The notes: generated by a model not told the origin, from the sequence alone. A DNA stretch of 64,000 bases from Sipunculus nudus (GCA_026874595.1 CM049320.1:8311464-8375463), one strand, 5' to 3'; positions 23,521 through 36,461 are shown, counted from the stretch's first letter. A program made the numbers and translations.

Positions 23521-23728
23521 GTTTACCGCACCGTCAGGTCTTTTGTGTGTTACCATTCCTATTGCTGAGTCATAACACCAAGGAACCTCCTAGCCTTCCC
23601 ATTAATGTAAACTCTCATCCTGGGTAGGAGCCGACCGTGCCAATCTCACCACACCTTAGCTGAGATTTGAACTCACGACCTCACGGCTTTCATTCCTGTA
23701 CTCTCGACCTAGATCACAGAAGCCGATT
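23521..23728 (-). mobile_element. tRNA-derived SINE, family 1, copy 2
   Basis: The minus-strand head at about 23728 has GATCTAGGTCGAGAGTACAG (A-box region) and GAGTTCAAATCTC (B box). The body aligns with copies 1 and 3 (CCCAGGATGAG, TTAATGGGAAGG, GTTATGAC). It is shorter and more worn than the other copies. Confidence 0.7.
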
Positions 23729-25559
23729 ACTCTGTATCGCGTGACTATCTACTGGGGATACTGTATCGTTAAGAGACCCCGCTCTACCCCTATGTTCAAT
23801 AAAGCTGAGAAATCACTATTACTTATTTCACATTACAAGCCATATCTTTCCAATTAAGAAGCGAGTGAATTCAGTATCTTCCATTTCACATTTATTCATA
23901 TTTGTTGAATTTAATGTAAAAATTATAAACTCAAACATTTTGTCAAAAACTTACAATAAAAGAACTCTGAAAAAGATTTGAACACAAAAAAATATGTAAA
24001 GTATTAGGAAGTAAATGTTTAATATTTTTAATGCGATATGAAATAACAAGCAAAATTAAACTGAAAGCGAGATAAAATACACTCGAGAGGAAATAAAATG
24101 CCTCAGCGGAAGCAGCGCTGTTCTCAGGCAGATTATTCTCCAGAATCACTTAAAGTTTTGTGACCCAGAGATTTCTATAGGTCCCCAAGGTCGTCCTGCG
24201 ATGTCATCATAACTCCTGTTTATTTTCCCGTGGACTCAACGGTAATTACAAACGTTACTAATGTCAGTTAAAAAAACAACACTGTTATCAAGAAGAGAGC
24301 TTGGATGGGAAAGAAAAGCACTTAAGTTAACAAGGAAGCTCGGCCATTACGATCAAGTGGGATTTTTTTTTATCTTACAGATCCTCACATGTTCGGGTCT
24401 TTATTTATTGCAGTCAATGAGGCGTAAAATGCAGATATAAAATAAGAGAATAGGTCGTACTTCTTCTACTCGTTTGTGGTTTTAAGAGCCTGATCACAGA
24501 GTAATGAAGTGGTAATTGAAGTGACGTAGCCCTGATTGGGTTTCCTTTAATAGCATGCCGGAAACGATATCGGGGAGGGATATAATAGCTATTGGTGTCG
24601 GGGGATTTGTGCCTAGGGCTCTGGATTGAAGAGACAACAGGTAAGGCAAAGGGCTGGCTACGTGGAGAAATGTTTATAGTCCCACAATTTTCCATCTTCT
24701 TTTTCGCTATGGGTTCAATCGTTATGGGTTACCCGCTTTTGCACTGTCCTCCGGTATCCTTTTGTTGTATTTCCATGAGACTATCAAGACTGAGTTATTT
24801 ATTCCTCGCAGGTTTAACGTAGCCGCCATTGTTTCCTTCGTGCGAATTTAAACCCGGATATTGCTAGTCAGATGTCGATACGGAACAAAACCCGGAACTC
24901 GCAAGTCGGATGCCGGAGAGTATACCATGAAAAGCGAAAACCGAAACCCGGGTAGCCTCAAACGGCAAATTAATGAAACCTCAATGGAAACTCGAACATT
25001 CACTCAAAGATTGCTCAAAGGGTATGACTTCTGTCTTATTCTTACCCTGAGGTCTTAAAAAGCCTTAGTAATGGCTTGCAGATAACAAATCATTAAAAGG
25101 TCATTGACTTATTCTAAAAATGATATTCGGCTTGGGTTTCGGTGCTCTAACTAAAAAAGAGACTCGAGCGCCGTAGTTGGACCCCGTTCACGGCGCTCCT
25201 TCAGTAACGACAAAGGTGACAGCTATAAGTGGATGTTAAGAATTTGTCAAAGATAAGAAGACATTAAAGAGACAGAGAGGAAAACTAAGACCTATATATA
25301 TTTTAATCATACAACGCTAAAACTAGCTGAAAAGTCTGCTTGCTTAGTGGATGTGATGTTAGTCTGGTTATACATAGGTTTTGGTGGGATTATGTCTAGA
25401 GGACATGCTTGTGTTCATTTGTAAAGATTTGAATTGATTTTATGTGTTTTATTCCATAGTAAGTGTTGGTGGATTGTTCTTTCCTGTGGGCTTAAAAAGT
25501 CAGTGTATTTTTCGTGCTCTATGTTCTGCACTTGCAGAAAAAAAATACACCTAAGAATC
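23729..25559. other. Stretch with no supported gene
   Basis: A segment at about 24552-24641 has a T-rich acceptor and a good donor (ACAACAG then GTAAGG), but its best frame contains a TGA, so I do not call an exon. A block at 24840-25000 repeats CCGGA/CCCGG motifs loosely. The part nearest 25559 may be the 3' UTR of the LINE that follows. Confidence 0.4.
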
Positions 25560-27008
25560 TCAGAATCTTTTAAGTTAAAGGGGTTCTGAAATATTTGTGG
25601 TTATTTTGTTTTTTAGTTGGTTAAAGTTTCGATTCTCCGAGTGTTGAAGCGATTGTTTATGCAATCGGGTTGGGCTTGAACTGCGAGTCGTGGAGAGTAA
25701 ATGCTGGAACCAGTGGCTCTGATAGCTATGTCGTCGGCCTATTGCTTCCCGTCTTATCTTCGGATGGTCTTTAACGTACATGATAAATGGTTAAGGGCCT
25801 AGCAGTGAACCTTGGGGTGTCCCAGCCTAAAGCATAATCTCTTCAGATTTTGTTCTTTTAATATTAACCATAAGGGATCTATCTTTTAAGTGATGAGGAG
25901 ATTAATCTCACCAGTTTATGTGGCAAATGAGATCTCATACCTTTGATACAGAGACCGTCAAACCACACTGCATCAAAGGTTTTTTTTTCAAGTCGGGTTG
26001 TTTACAACTCACACCATTCAAGATGGCCTGACTAAGCCGGAATATATCTTATGTCAAAATATCTTGCCCAGGCAGGGTAGCAAGCCCGATATGTTTCAGT
26101 TGTCGATCTTGTTAGGTTTCGGGATATAGTACCCAATACTCTTTACCATTCAATCGGAAAATATCTCCATGAAATGCATTGCGTATATAAATTTGCAATT
26201 CTCAATAGACAAGGTTCTGGAATGTTCTTAAGTATCTCATAAGTAAGTTTTTTTTGTGACCAGGGTCTGATCATCTACGAGTCCCACTGGTCTTCCTTCT
26301 GCGTTGCAGTCACTGTCCTCTATGTTCTGGTTTTTAAGAGGGTTATATCGTGTTTTATTTCTTAAATTATTTAGTTGCTTTTAAGAAATATCATTCAAGT
26401 CAGGGTGTGTCTAGGTTTTATGTATTTATGTTTTCAGAGTATTTGCAAATAGATCTGCACGGCATTTCGAGAAATGCTGCAAGTTCTGAAATGTGTCAAA
26501 AATCATCTCAGTTTGATTTAATATCTAAGCTTTAATATATTCCGAGCTTTGAGATCGTTTTCCGCCAAGACAGCTCGATCTACTAATCTCTTTACTTTAT
26601 TTAAAAAGCTTTGACTTCTGTGCCTCACACGTCGCCTCAAGGCTACCATCTCTTTTATTTCCTGGCTGAGGTTCCACCAGTTTCTATCCTTAACTTCTCT
26701 CTCTCTGGAGCTACTACATTGACGGCCTGCGTAATATCATGTGTCATGTCTGTTGAAAAGCTATCTAACTGCAAATGTGTGATTATCGTAATTTAAGAAG
26801 GATCTAACATATTATTGATGAGGAATTCCTGAAAGCGACACAGATCAGTTTTAAGGAAATTCCGAAATAATTTGGGCGGTGAAACCTGATGTTCCGGTGA
26901 CCGAGTTTTTTTTAATGAAAGATAATCTGTGAAATACAAAGAACACCTTAGTTTCTTAATCAATATTTGACGGTTCTCACATAGCAGAATTAAGTCAGCT
27001 TCAGTCAC
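25560..27008 (-). pseudogene. Non-LTR retrotransposon ORF2 (Jockey/CR1-like), degraded
   Basis: The minus strand preserves the protein order of a non-LTR ORF2. From 27008 down: a post-endonuclease segment (FRNFLKTDLCRFQEFL); a linker (DMTHDITQAVN, VAPERE, then WWNLSQEIKEMVALRRRVR at about 26682-26620); then the reverse-transcriptase palm with KKTFDAVWFDGL (about 25980-25945, motif A), AGTPQGSLLGP (about 25827-25795, motif B) followed by FIMYVKD, and motif C as ADDIAI at 25738-25721. The codon before ADD is TAG (25739-25741), so the tyrosine of YADD has become a stop. Other stops and frameshifts are scattered through it. The endonuclease is not recognisable upstream, as in a truncated copy. 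Confidence 0.8.
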
Positions 27009-28286
27009 ATTACACTAACATAAAAGTTGACGTTTCTACATAATTCACCAGCTGAAATTATAATGAAGACAAAATAGCAAAACTGAACTGGGAGAGGTAT
27101 TAGTTAACATAATTACTTTTAATTGTTATTCCATCGATTGTTGTTAGCCATGGATGAGTGTACCATCTGTTTACTGAGAACTGAAAATCACTAAACATGC
27201 TAATGGGAATATTTACTTTTTCTCAAAGAATTTAAAAGAATTCTCAAAGAATTAATTATTGGTATTCTTGTCTGCTGTACATGCATAAAGCAATACTTTT
27301 TGACCGTATTCAGTGTGCTTTCGAGCAGATGGCTCCGGTTCACTTCGTTAAGTGCTAAATTATAAAGTAGAATTTTAAGCTGACGATGGAGGTTCCCTCT
27401 AATTGATAAGCAGCTGTCCTGGCTCCTGGGTTATTACCAACCTCACCCACGGACGGCCGCTAATCCTCATTAACCACACATCGTCTAATGCTCTGATTCA
27501 ATAGACAGTGGCAAATGAAGGGCATGCTTCTGCATTTTAATATACGTGCAAGCATTCTTCAAAACGCATATATTTTTAAGTATAGGTCAGAGGTATTAAC
27601 GGTCCATTGGGTCTACAATTTAAATTTATTCCACCTGCTTACAGGTCTGGGTAATGTGCAAATATATTTTTTTGATTAAGAAAGTACTTCCCTGTCATTC
27701 TTCATTACCCTTTTGTGTTCTTTCGTTCTTCTCATACACATATTCATAACGAAGAAATTATCGACGTCTTTAGGCTGTTGCTAGGCTGTTCTCTGTCTCT
27801 GTCTGTCTATCTGTCTCTCTTTCTCGTCACTCTCTTTCCATCACTACCAAATTCGTTTTGTCTTTTTATCCATTCATAAAATGAATATAATATAATTATC
27901 TCTCTCTATCTCTCTCCTTCTCTCTCGTGTCACATTAGCTTAGTTTTGTTCATCCGTGCATTTCTGTTATAATGAATAAAAGGATGAATATGAATATAAA
28001 TGTAAATTATTTAAGTGAACTTCTTCTGTTTGTGTCATGTGGGGAGAGAACTTTATTTCGCACAACATCATGTCACCATACCGGAAATTTCCAGTTTTGG
28101 ATCCATTTTTCTCTTAAGCCGTCCAGCAAAATACAAAATGTTCCATCCTCCGACAAAAAGAAAGAAATATCACGTTCCTATAAAAAATGGCCAATGGGAT
28201 ATGACGCTCAGCTGAATTTGACATGCAGGTGACGCATGCATTAATTATTGAGGTTAAGGTGATATCTGGTGGAAAATATTTGATAA
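27009..28286. other. Stretch with no supported gene
   Basis: CT/GT-rich low-complexity stretches lie at 27785-27835 and 27895-27925. No recognised coding or element; the first part could be an unrecognisable 5' portion of the LINE. Two overlapping frames at 27972-28232 lack splice context. Confidence 0.45.
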
Positions 28287-29024
28287 TGTTATAGGTGCTC
28301 TTTTTATTATGTGAAACGGGCGTAACTCCTGTTGTGGCACTCGTGTCTGGCCGCGTATTACATTCTATGTTTAATCCGTACTGGTTGAACTCTTGTTGTC
28401 GTGCTGGCTTGGGGCGAGATCACGTGTACACCATGGTGTGTAGAGGCACGGCGATGTTTTCTAGAGAATTCCTGAAACGCGTGGTTACTGTTGAGTAGGG
28501 TCCTTATAGACTGTTCGAGAAGTGGAAAATTCTCAGTTTGGGTGTGAAAGTATATAAAAGGGCTGTGTTTTGGAACGGAAGAGAGAGCAGCAGAGCAGAT
28601 ACCAGCTGACGCAGAAGCGTGTGTCAGGACCTTATCCGACGAATGCGGCAATTATAGATTTTCAAAGACTTTCTCCTGGATTTTATGCATTTGAACTTCA
28701 GTTTACTTTATGGGTTGTTGCAAGAACTTTCCACTGGACTGTCATTCTCCGAGAGTTTACAATTAAAGGACTTATCGTGGTAACGGTGTTGGTATCCAGG
28801 TACTGTGCACATTATTTTCTATGTGATTGTATTTATGTGTTGTTATGCCGCTGTTTTACTGTATAATTGTATTGATTTAGTGTATTGAAATGTTAGGGTT
28901 GTTTTAAGAATAAATTATAGTTATTTGTCAACAACAAAAAACACTGACTTCTTTATTCATTCCCCTATCCCAAAATTTGTGTTCATCACACATACGTGAT
29001 CTGTTTATATTAGGTTCCGTAACA
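28287..29024 (+). mobile_element. Solo LTR, family A, copy 2 (divergent)
   Basis: This 738-bp unit starts TGTTATAG and ends CCGTAACA. It is flanked on both sides by ATAA (28283-28286 and 29025-29028), an exact 4-bp target duplication. It has TATATAAAAG at 28551-28560, followed by the family GGGCTGTG block, and AATAAA at 28909-28914. It is clearly more diverged and shorter than copies 1 and 3, with loss mainly in U3. There is no internal coding region. Frames at 28295-28866 fall inside the LTR and are not genes. Confidence 0.83.
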
Positions 29025-29045
29025 ATAAGGATCTTTGAACAATGG

Positions 29046-29945
29046 ATAGAGTGAGCGCTCAAATCATGTGTTTTGCCCATGGTCCTTAGAAGATATTCTA
29101 CACTGATCTTATGTGAGCTTTCCAAGAAGATTTTACCAGGAACTTCCTAGATGCTAAGTAAGAAGTTTCTATGTCCGACTGCTACAATTTGTGCCCATCT
29201 GACTAATAAAGTGCTAAAATCATTTTCCCTCACACAGCTCGCAGAATATAGGTCACTGTTACATTCCAGTTTCCAAGTTTTTTTTTTACAGGAACCTCTC
29301 TTGATCTTAATCAAATTGGAAGTTTCTACATCCAGCTATAATCAATCATGCAGATCTATCGTATAGGGTGCTCAAATCATGTTCTTTCACGTATCTTGCA
29401 GAATATACTTCACCATGATCTAATTTCAGATTTACCCAAAACTTCCCTGAATGTCCTGTTGGAAGATTCTCGGCCAAATGGATACAATTTGTGCCCTAAC
29501 TGACTCGGTGCTCAAAATCGTGTATTCGACCCGAAGTTCGTAAAATTTAGGTAACCATGGCCAGTATAGGCTCGGAGATTCGCCTATAGGACCTCCCTAG
29601 ATGTACAATTAGAAGTTTCTAGGTCTATCTGTTACGGTCAGAGTGCCTCATCTGAATGTCTTGACAATTCAGAAAAATAAAATCTGTAAAATTTGAAGTG
29701 AAAGCACCAGTCTTCAGGAACTGATGAAACACTCAATGATCAATATGCATGGAATGAACCATGGCAATCCATGCATTGCAGTTATTTCAGATATTATTCT
29801 GGGGGTACTTTCGAGCCCCTTAACTCGAATAATATAGGTCGCAGTGGTCTGATACAGGTTTACCAGTAGATTTTTTAAGGGCCTCCATGGGTGTTCAGTT
29901 TCTAGGACAAGCAGTTACGATCTGTGTCCTGTTAACGTAAAACCG
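29046..29945. repeat. Decayed tandem repeat, about five units of 140-165 bp
   Basis: Units start near 29046, 29211, 29367, 29508 and 29805. Each shows the same order of diverged blocks: GTGCTCAAATCATGT, AGAATATAGGTCAC, TACCAG...TTTT, GGAACTTCCTAGATG, AGAAGTTTCTAGGTC and ACAATTTGTGCCC. Units 4 and 5 are separated by about 140 unrelated bases. Divergence between units is high, so the array is old. It lies next to the solo LTR. Confidence 0.7.
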
Positions 29946-31015
29946 GACGGCCGGACTGAGTGATCGCTATATCTCAAATGACCTCAAGTCAGCCGAGCTA
30001 AAATTTAATGTTGGTCCAGCACAGATATTTAAGCTCGGTATTTTTCGTTCCTCTTTTCATTCATTATATTTCACAGCTCCTTAAAGATATGCACAAAGAA
30101 AATACCTCTTTGCATAAACGTTTTTTCAATGTGAATTGACAGTTGCTTCAGTATCTACTGATGATCAGGTCGTAGGCGGCGAGCGGTCAGGGCATTTAGT
30201 TTGGTAAATTAAGATAAAAAAAAAGCGCACTTTGAGCATATTTTAAATCAAAACAATGTTTAACTGTCCTTGGGCAAGAACTCGACAAAGCAAAACAGTC
30301 TGTGGAAAGTCTCTATTAAGCCCTTAAAGGGTATTTAGAAACAAAACTTATCAAAATAAATGCTCTGATGCAGTGCTGAACATTTTATCACAATGTTATT
30401 GTCATTTATGTTTGTTTTATAGATTGCTCATTCATTACATCACGTGACATGCTTTGAATCACACCGCCGATTGTGGTTTCGATCAATATCATCTAGAATA
30501 CAAATAACTTAAACCGAAACATGCGTTCTGTTTCGATTATTGTTACATTTGAGTCCCAGCTGCGGTTTGGTTGAAATAAGACATAATCGACTCACTGTTC
30601 AGATTTGTTATGACCATACAGAATTAACATAATGGGAATTAAACGATTCAAACATCAGGGAAGAAACGATTGTGTGATTATTATATTTCTTTTACAGGCA
30701 GCTGTTTCATTGATTGGAGAATAGAGAATTTGAAATAAAATAACCACGCGGCATTAATAAAGCGTTAAAGGTTACAACTCAACCAGGGAAATGATCTAAT
30801 GTAATATTCTATTTGATTTCTCAGAATAGTTAAAAAAGTTTATTCAACTCATTAACAGGGTTTAAATACTGAAACCTTACTTATTCTGGATAATGATGAG
30901 ACTGATAAATACTTATGGCTTATTTATTTATGGTATTATATGCAGGAGGTATTGATAATAAGCTTTAAATCTCTACAACCTGAAGAGGTTTATATATACA
31001 CTTTCATTTTACTTT

Positions 31016-31017
<2 letters not shown>
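29946..31017. other. Stretch with no supported gene
   Basis: Begins with ACCGGACGGCCGGACTGAG, a motif that often sits beside interspersed repeats in invertebrate DNA. The rest is AT-rich with no recognised content. Confidence 0.4.

Positions 31018-31049
<32 letters not shown>
31018..31049. repeat. (CT)n microsatellite
   Basis: CT dinucleotide run of about 32 bp. Confidence 0.95.
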
Positions 31050-31051
<2 letters not shown>

Positions 31052-32238
31052 AGCATACAAATACAACACCCAATTCAATTATATCTTCTGTCATGTAGAA
31101 AACTATTGTTTTTGAAACAAGGAAAACTAATATGGAAATAGCTTGGGAGTGTTGAAACTGCATTCACTCTTGGCATGACAGGCGGATGTGTGGCGGTACT
31201 TGCTAAAACCTTTCAGGACGTTTATTTTTAGATGCTTTTAATTTGCCGTTTCTACGAGCAGCTGATACATGGACTTTCTAGAATAGGTTATATCTTGCAC
31301 TTCCCTCTATTTTCATATTATATTCTATATAAATTATATTTTCTCTATTATTACCATCCATGATGGTACTCAATTACCATATACCAAATCACTCCAGATA
31401 ACTATGATTTAAATTGTCACTGAAGATCACCATCCTGTTAAGCGTGATTGTAGATATCTAAGCTTTAAGTGTCACATTAGATAAAGACTGCTGTAAAAGA
31501 TTTGCTAATCATGCATTACAGACACGTATTCACCTTTTCCCCTCAAAAATAGGTCACGTGACTTCTGGCTTACTTGGCTTACATATAGATAAACGCTATG
31601 TAATTCCTCTTATAATTGTTGTTAAAACGCCTCTATGGCGGGTGTATGGGCTTGTAAACACAGCAATGATGACATGTGGAAAAAACTATATAACCTAAGG
31701 AGGTTTGTGCAAAAGTTGAAAGGTCACTGGTTACAAAACGCCCTTGTCAAAACTCTGTCAAAAATCTGGCCACATGTTAGGAAAAGGTGAATATATAGAT
31801 AATGAACAGCCTGTTATTTTTTTAAAAAAAAAAGGTTCTAAAGATTATCTGTATCGGTAATAAACTTCAGATATCGGAAAGGGCAATATATTAGGATATT
31901 AATTCATTAACATATCACTGCAGATAGCCATGTTTTACAATTAAGTTTATAAGTAAATACATGTATATTTATAGAGGCCCATGAACTTTAGATGCAGTAT
32001 TTGTAACAAGCATCAGGTAATTAAATAGGTAAATAATTCTCTATAATTATAAAAGAACAATACATTCCGTATTTGAAAGTAGAAGTAGAAATTAATTTTA
32101 AATAGTCACGTGTTAAGACCTAGGTACGTGAGTCGTACATCATTCTGTGGTGCATCATCGTCACCTATAAGTCGGTGATTAACACTTTGGCCGGGACGTA
32201 ATACCGCCCACCTCGGCTATCATTTGCTGTTAAGTCTG
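31050..32238. other. Stretch with no supported gene
   Basis: AT-rich DNA without recognisable exons or repeats. Confidence 0.5.
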
Positions 32239-32240
32239 TA

Positions 32241-32842
32241 TCTCACTGGGCTGCGACAGCTTTGCGTCAAATTGCGAATTCATTCGCGAGAGTTTCAAAA
32301 GAGTCGTTAAACATTCGCGGCGGTTCTCATTTTCTTCGCGTGATTCGCAAAGAGTCGCTAACATGTCGCAAAAATTTTGAACATGTTCAAAAAATTCGCA
32401 AAACAAAATTTTTCGCAAAATAGTCGCAGAGGCGTCGCTTGTTTCTCAAACCCGTCTCAAACATGTCTCGAACTAATCTCAAGTCAGTTTCTGCGAGTCA
32501 GGAATTCCTAGAACTGCGAGACAACTTTAAATGGGGTTTGCGACCTATGCAACTACATTGCGAATATTTGGGGTTAAAAATGAGAATCTGACATTCTTGT
32601 CGCGAATGGTAGTGCGAATATTTCACAAAATGTCGTGCGAATGTCTAGTGAACATCGCACGACATTCGCACGAAGGGAATACGAGCTCCAGCCGAATTTT
32701 GGGCCAAACACTCGTACGATGTTCGCAAACATGTCTTAAATACGATTCAGTGTGAATGCGAGTGAAAATTGTCGCTAATTCGCGTATTTTCTCGCAATTG
32801 TTGTGTCTCCAACTAGTCGAAAATTGTCGCAGCCCAGTCAGA
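32241..32842. mobile_element. MITE with TA target duplication (602 bp)
   Basis: The left end TCTCACTGGGCTGCGACA and the right end read inward TCTGACTGGGCTGCGACA match at 17 of 18 positions. TA flanks both ends (32239-32240 and 32843-32844), as for Tc1/mariner-type insertion. The interior is built of short TCGCAAA/TTCGCGA variants on both strands, including a nested palindrome around 32630-32675 (CGTGCGAATGTC/GACATTCGCACG). There is no transposase, so it would have moved with enzyme from elsewhere. Frames at 32230-32418 and 32531-32755 are shadows of the repeat. Confidence 0.78.
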
Positions 32843-32844
32843 TA

Positions 32845-33998
32845 TTACCTTTAAACTGTCGCTGGTGTGACAAGAGCTACGTGTGGCTGCAGACAAGTGC
32901 TAACAGCATCTGTAGACCAGTATGTCACTGCTTTAACAGCTTTCGGTAACAGCCTGTTATCTGTCGTTGACAGTAGCTGCTTCATCACAACCAATTTCAC
33001 TCAAGTAGCTGTTACCGAAATGACGTCCTGAGCGAATTCTGCTTTGTTTGACACGCGGTTGAGGTTCGTTGGTTTTGTCAAACTGTGTCGCAATATTTTT
33101 TCAGTCTGAAGATAGACGTAAGCTCTTAATTTTGGAAGTGTCTAAACGACATCTTAAAATTATATATTTTGAGGTGTTTAATTATTTAAATATATTAAAT
33201 ATATTTTTTCGACTGATGCAAATAAGCATGTCAACGTTCAGATTCATCGAAGAAAATAGACCCTTTGTGTATGTTTTGTTAGAGAAAAAAAGTAAGTTCT
33301 AAAGTTTGAAGTGCTCTGATTGTAAACTGCGGATACTCAACTGAATCAGGAAATCATTCTTAATTAAAAGCAAATTCCATTAAAGATAATCAAGGATAAC
33401 ACGAATTCATTTAGAATTACTGAAACTGCGATAAGTCGAAGAAATGCTCGTAGATAAGCTGTCACTGACAGAGACTTAATGTAAATACTGGCTGTATAGA
33501 ATGATGGTTAAATGACCATAATGTTAGTATCCCGTTTTCTTAGTCTGTGTAGAGCCCGGGCTTTAAATTGAATTTAATGGGCAACATCTGGTGCATTCAA
33601 TAAACTTCAGTGGCTACGTTGTGTCAACGCGCTATTAGTCTATTTTTCCCATCACTGAAGCAGCACTTTTGTTCTCATATAAGTTTTTATACGGCCAAAT
33701 ATACTTACTTGCACAATTCTTAAATATATTTTGTTACACCATATTGTCGTAACCTGTCTAGTCGATACGTTTCTCATTTCTGTTATATTTTTTTTATCAA
33801 TCTTCCAACAGACTACATGCAAAGGTCAGAGAACAACTTATAAAAACATATGAAACATATACATAAAAACATATATTATTTATACGTATATAATAAAACA
33901 GCGTTCATACCGATCGGGTCTTTCCATTTCTTTCGTTTTTTTTTCTCACCAAATACATGTTAAACTTAAAACAGGAAATCAAATTTCATAAGTGTATT
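32845..33998. other. Stretch with no supported gene
   Basis: The part next to the MITE (32855-33030) has a few loosely palindromic GCTGTTA/TAACAGC motifs. The remainder is AT-rich and unrecognised. Confidence 0.4.
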
Positions 33999-33999
33999 T

Positions 34000-34039
<40 letters not shown>

Positions 34040-34046
34040 TATATGT
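33999..34046. repeat. (AT)n microsatellite
   Basis: AT run with two AAAT interruptions. A TGTG-rich stretch follows at 34063-34120. Confidence 0.94.
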
Positions 34047-34258
34047 AAAATTATAATATATGTAAGTGTGTGGGTGTGGGTGGTGGTGTCTGTGCCTTGG
34101 TGCGTGCGTGTGTGTGTTCAGAAAGAGATAGAGTCTCAAAGTATTAGTTACACAGTAGAAGTCGAAATGATCCGCGATCACAAAGCGCTCTATATTTAGC
34201 AGCAGAGCATACATTGGTATGTAATAGACCCGATAGTCTTTCGGTTTCGAATTATCCT

Positions 34259-34261
<3 letters not shown>

Positions 34262-34331
<70 letters not shown>
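34262..34331. repeat. (AT)n-(GT)n compound microsatellite
   Basis: About 42 bp of AT, then about 28 bp of GT. Confidence 0.96.
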
Positions 34332-34336
<5 letters not shown>

Positions 34337-35490
34337 AAGAATTTCTAAATATTTCTAGTTATTTATATAAAACCTATTTTAAATCTGCCTTGACATCTTT
34401 GAAAATGAACAATGGCCATCGGCCAAAGGCGTATCCTGAGCAGGTCATAAAAACATTCAGACAGTTCTGTTTATAAGCAAATCTGTGCCTATCCCAGTGG
34501 TCCATGCTTAACTTAATACGACCCAGCGCCCGGTGTTGCCTTCCCGCTGCGAGCCACACCTTTCCCAAAATGCAGGAAGCACTTTTCTTTTCTTCGGCAG
34601 TGTCTGCCGCGTGAGTTTGGTTCTGGTTTCATTTCTACCTACAGGGCTGCCAGCTGTCTGCGGTTATAGGCATTATCTTCTCCACTTGTTGTTCAAAATA
34701 TCCCCACCCACCCTACCAAATGCATTATCGGTCCTCACCTGCGCAACAGGCTTTGTCGTTTCAAGTCTGCAGAAGTTCATTTTGTACCTAGTCAGTACTT
34801 TATTAGGGGAGCTAAAAAATATGGCTTCCTTCTTTTGATAAAACAGCCTGTGTAAATGTTATGCCCACGTGTATATTTCTTGTTACTCTCATTCATTTTT
34901 AAATGATATATATATATATTATATGTTTGTATATGTGTATTATCATTTAGATTTATAATCATCCCATAACTTCAGTCGAATAAAACATGCAATATACTCT
35001 GTTCTGAACACCTTTGTTATTGAATACAAGTAATCGATCGAACTATTTCGTCTACTATTTATTGAATTAAAATTTGTCCTTTGACTCTAATATTTCATGA
35101 GCAAAGGGATAATCACTGTGTCCCCATAAAAAAATGATAATGGCTATGGAATTTAATATGCCTTTTTTACATTTATATCAATTTCTTTAACTTCTCAACT
35201 TTGCAATTCACTTTAGTACTTTATTACAGTTCCCCTCGTGTCCATTAAAGAAATAGTATCTAGTGTTCTTTCAAGTCAGGCGTTCTCTAATCTCTTTATA
35301 ACCACTGTCTTTAACCAAAATCTGTTTCAGATACAATGGTTTAGTCATCATACCTGTCATCCACAGCCACTGGACCATGCTTATTACCTCCCATAGGGTT
35401 TTTTATCCTTTTTTATTTTTAAGTTTTGTATTTACCCGTGTTTGTTAGCGTCCATGTCCGTCTTTTAATACAACTAGCGGTATACCAGTA
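34332..35490. other. Stretch with two overlapping open frames, uncalled
   Basis: A plus-strand frame (about 34505-34838) is open for roughly 110 codons with hydrophobic runs and a good internal donor (GTGAGTTTGG at about 34612). A minus-strand frame (34374-34568) overlaps its start. Neither has a clear acceptor or a family motif, and I cannot choose between them. The remainder (34840-35490) is AT-rich and blank. Confidence 0.3.
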
Positions 35491-35770
35491 ATTGCCTCCG
35501 CCGGGAGGGTATGCGTTCATACTTGTTCGTGTGTGTGTTTTTCTGTGTTTGGTCACAACATACCTCAGGCAAACCTTAACGGAATCACATGAAATAATCA
35601 GGGCATTTCGGGAACGAGCCAGTGAAAAATCGATTGAATTTTTTGTGTTGATCCGACACATGATCCGAATTCAGAAACGCCATCGAGGAATACTCACAAA
35701 TGTACTGTCACGTGTGCACTAATAACCTGTGAATATGGACCGAATACGCGAATGCCGACAATCATTTTTG
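35491..35770 (+). repeat. GGCGGAGG-type interspersed repeat, copy 2
   Basis: Begins TTGCCTCCGCCGGGAGGGTA, followed by a TTGTTCGTGTGTGTG tract, then CAGGGCATTTCGGGAACG, AAAAATCGATTGAATTTT, and a block ending in ACTCACAAATGTA. The order matches the copies at 18340, 49130 and 51779. The far end lacks the GGCGGAGGC terminus seen in the complete copies. Confidence 0.7.
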
Positions 35771-36461
35771 GGAGCAGATTTCTAGTGTTGACATGCTACC
35801 AGTCACATTGGAGTTTTAGTGTGTATGAAAAATGACACCTCCCACCGGGAAAAGCTGGGGAAAAAAAAGAAACCTTCGATAAGGGATGCGATACTAAAGT
35901 ATAGCGTCAGGACGAGCATCTATCTTTGTAATCAGTTTGGTGGCTGTAGGGGACATCTATCAAAAAAGTAAGAGAGGAATAACACTTTTTTGACCACGCC
36001 CAAATCATAAAATTACAGTAGAATTTCTCGAACAGATATACAAACAATAACTGTTCGTACCGGTGGCGTATGGGCCAGAGAAGACCAAATTAAATCCTTC
36101 GGTTCTGCATATAGGTTATGATCTAGCTTCATGGTATTCATTGCCTTGGCGGGGGTGTGAGCTTTTAATTAACTCGTAGATATTGGTTTTAAAATCATCA
36201 TCGATGATTGAAAAATAGAAATGACCGATGATCTATTATAAATCGATTATTTTGTGTCCTTCATATATTACCTTGATATCTGCTGTATACTAGTACCTAA
36301 AAATTGACCCCAGTATATAGTTTGACATGTACATCGGCTTTCATAATAAAATCATCAGCCTCCCTGCATCCAAGGTCGGGTTGCCGTCGGACGATTGTTT
36401 GCTGCGCTAGGTTCAGTTCTGATGCATTTTGTTAATTGTGTTCGTGTATCTCCGACAGGAT
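35771..36461. other. Stretch with no supported gene
   Basis: Unrecognised sequence between the repeat and the left end of the large TIR element. No splice-supported frame. Confidence 0.45.

Noticed and set aside
24552-24641. Exon-like segment with a good acceptor and a CAG/GTAAGG donor
   Set aside because: Its best frame (starting MPETISGRDIIAIG) contains a TGA before the donor, and the other frames also stop.
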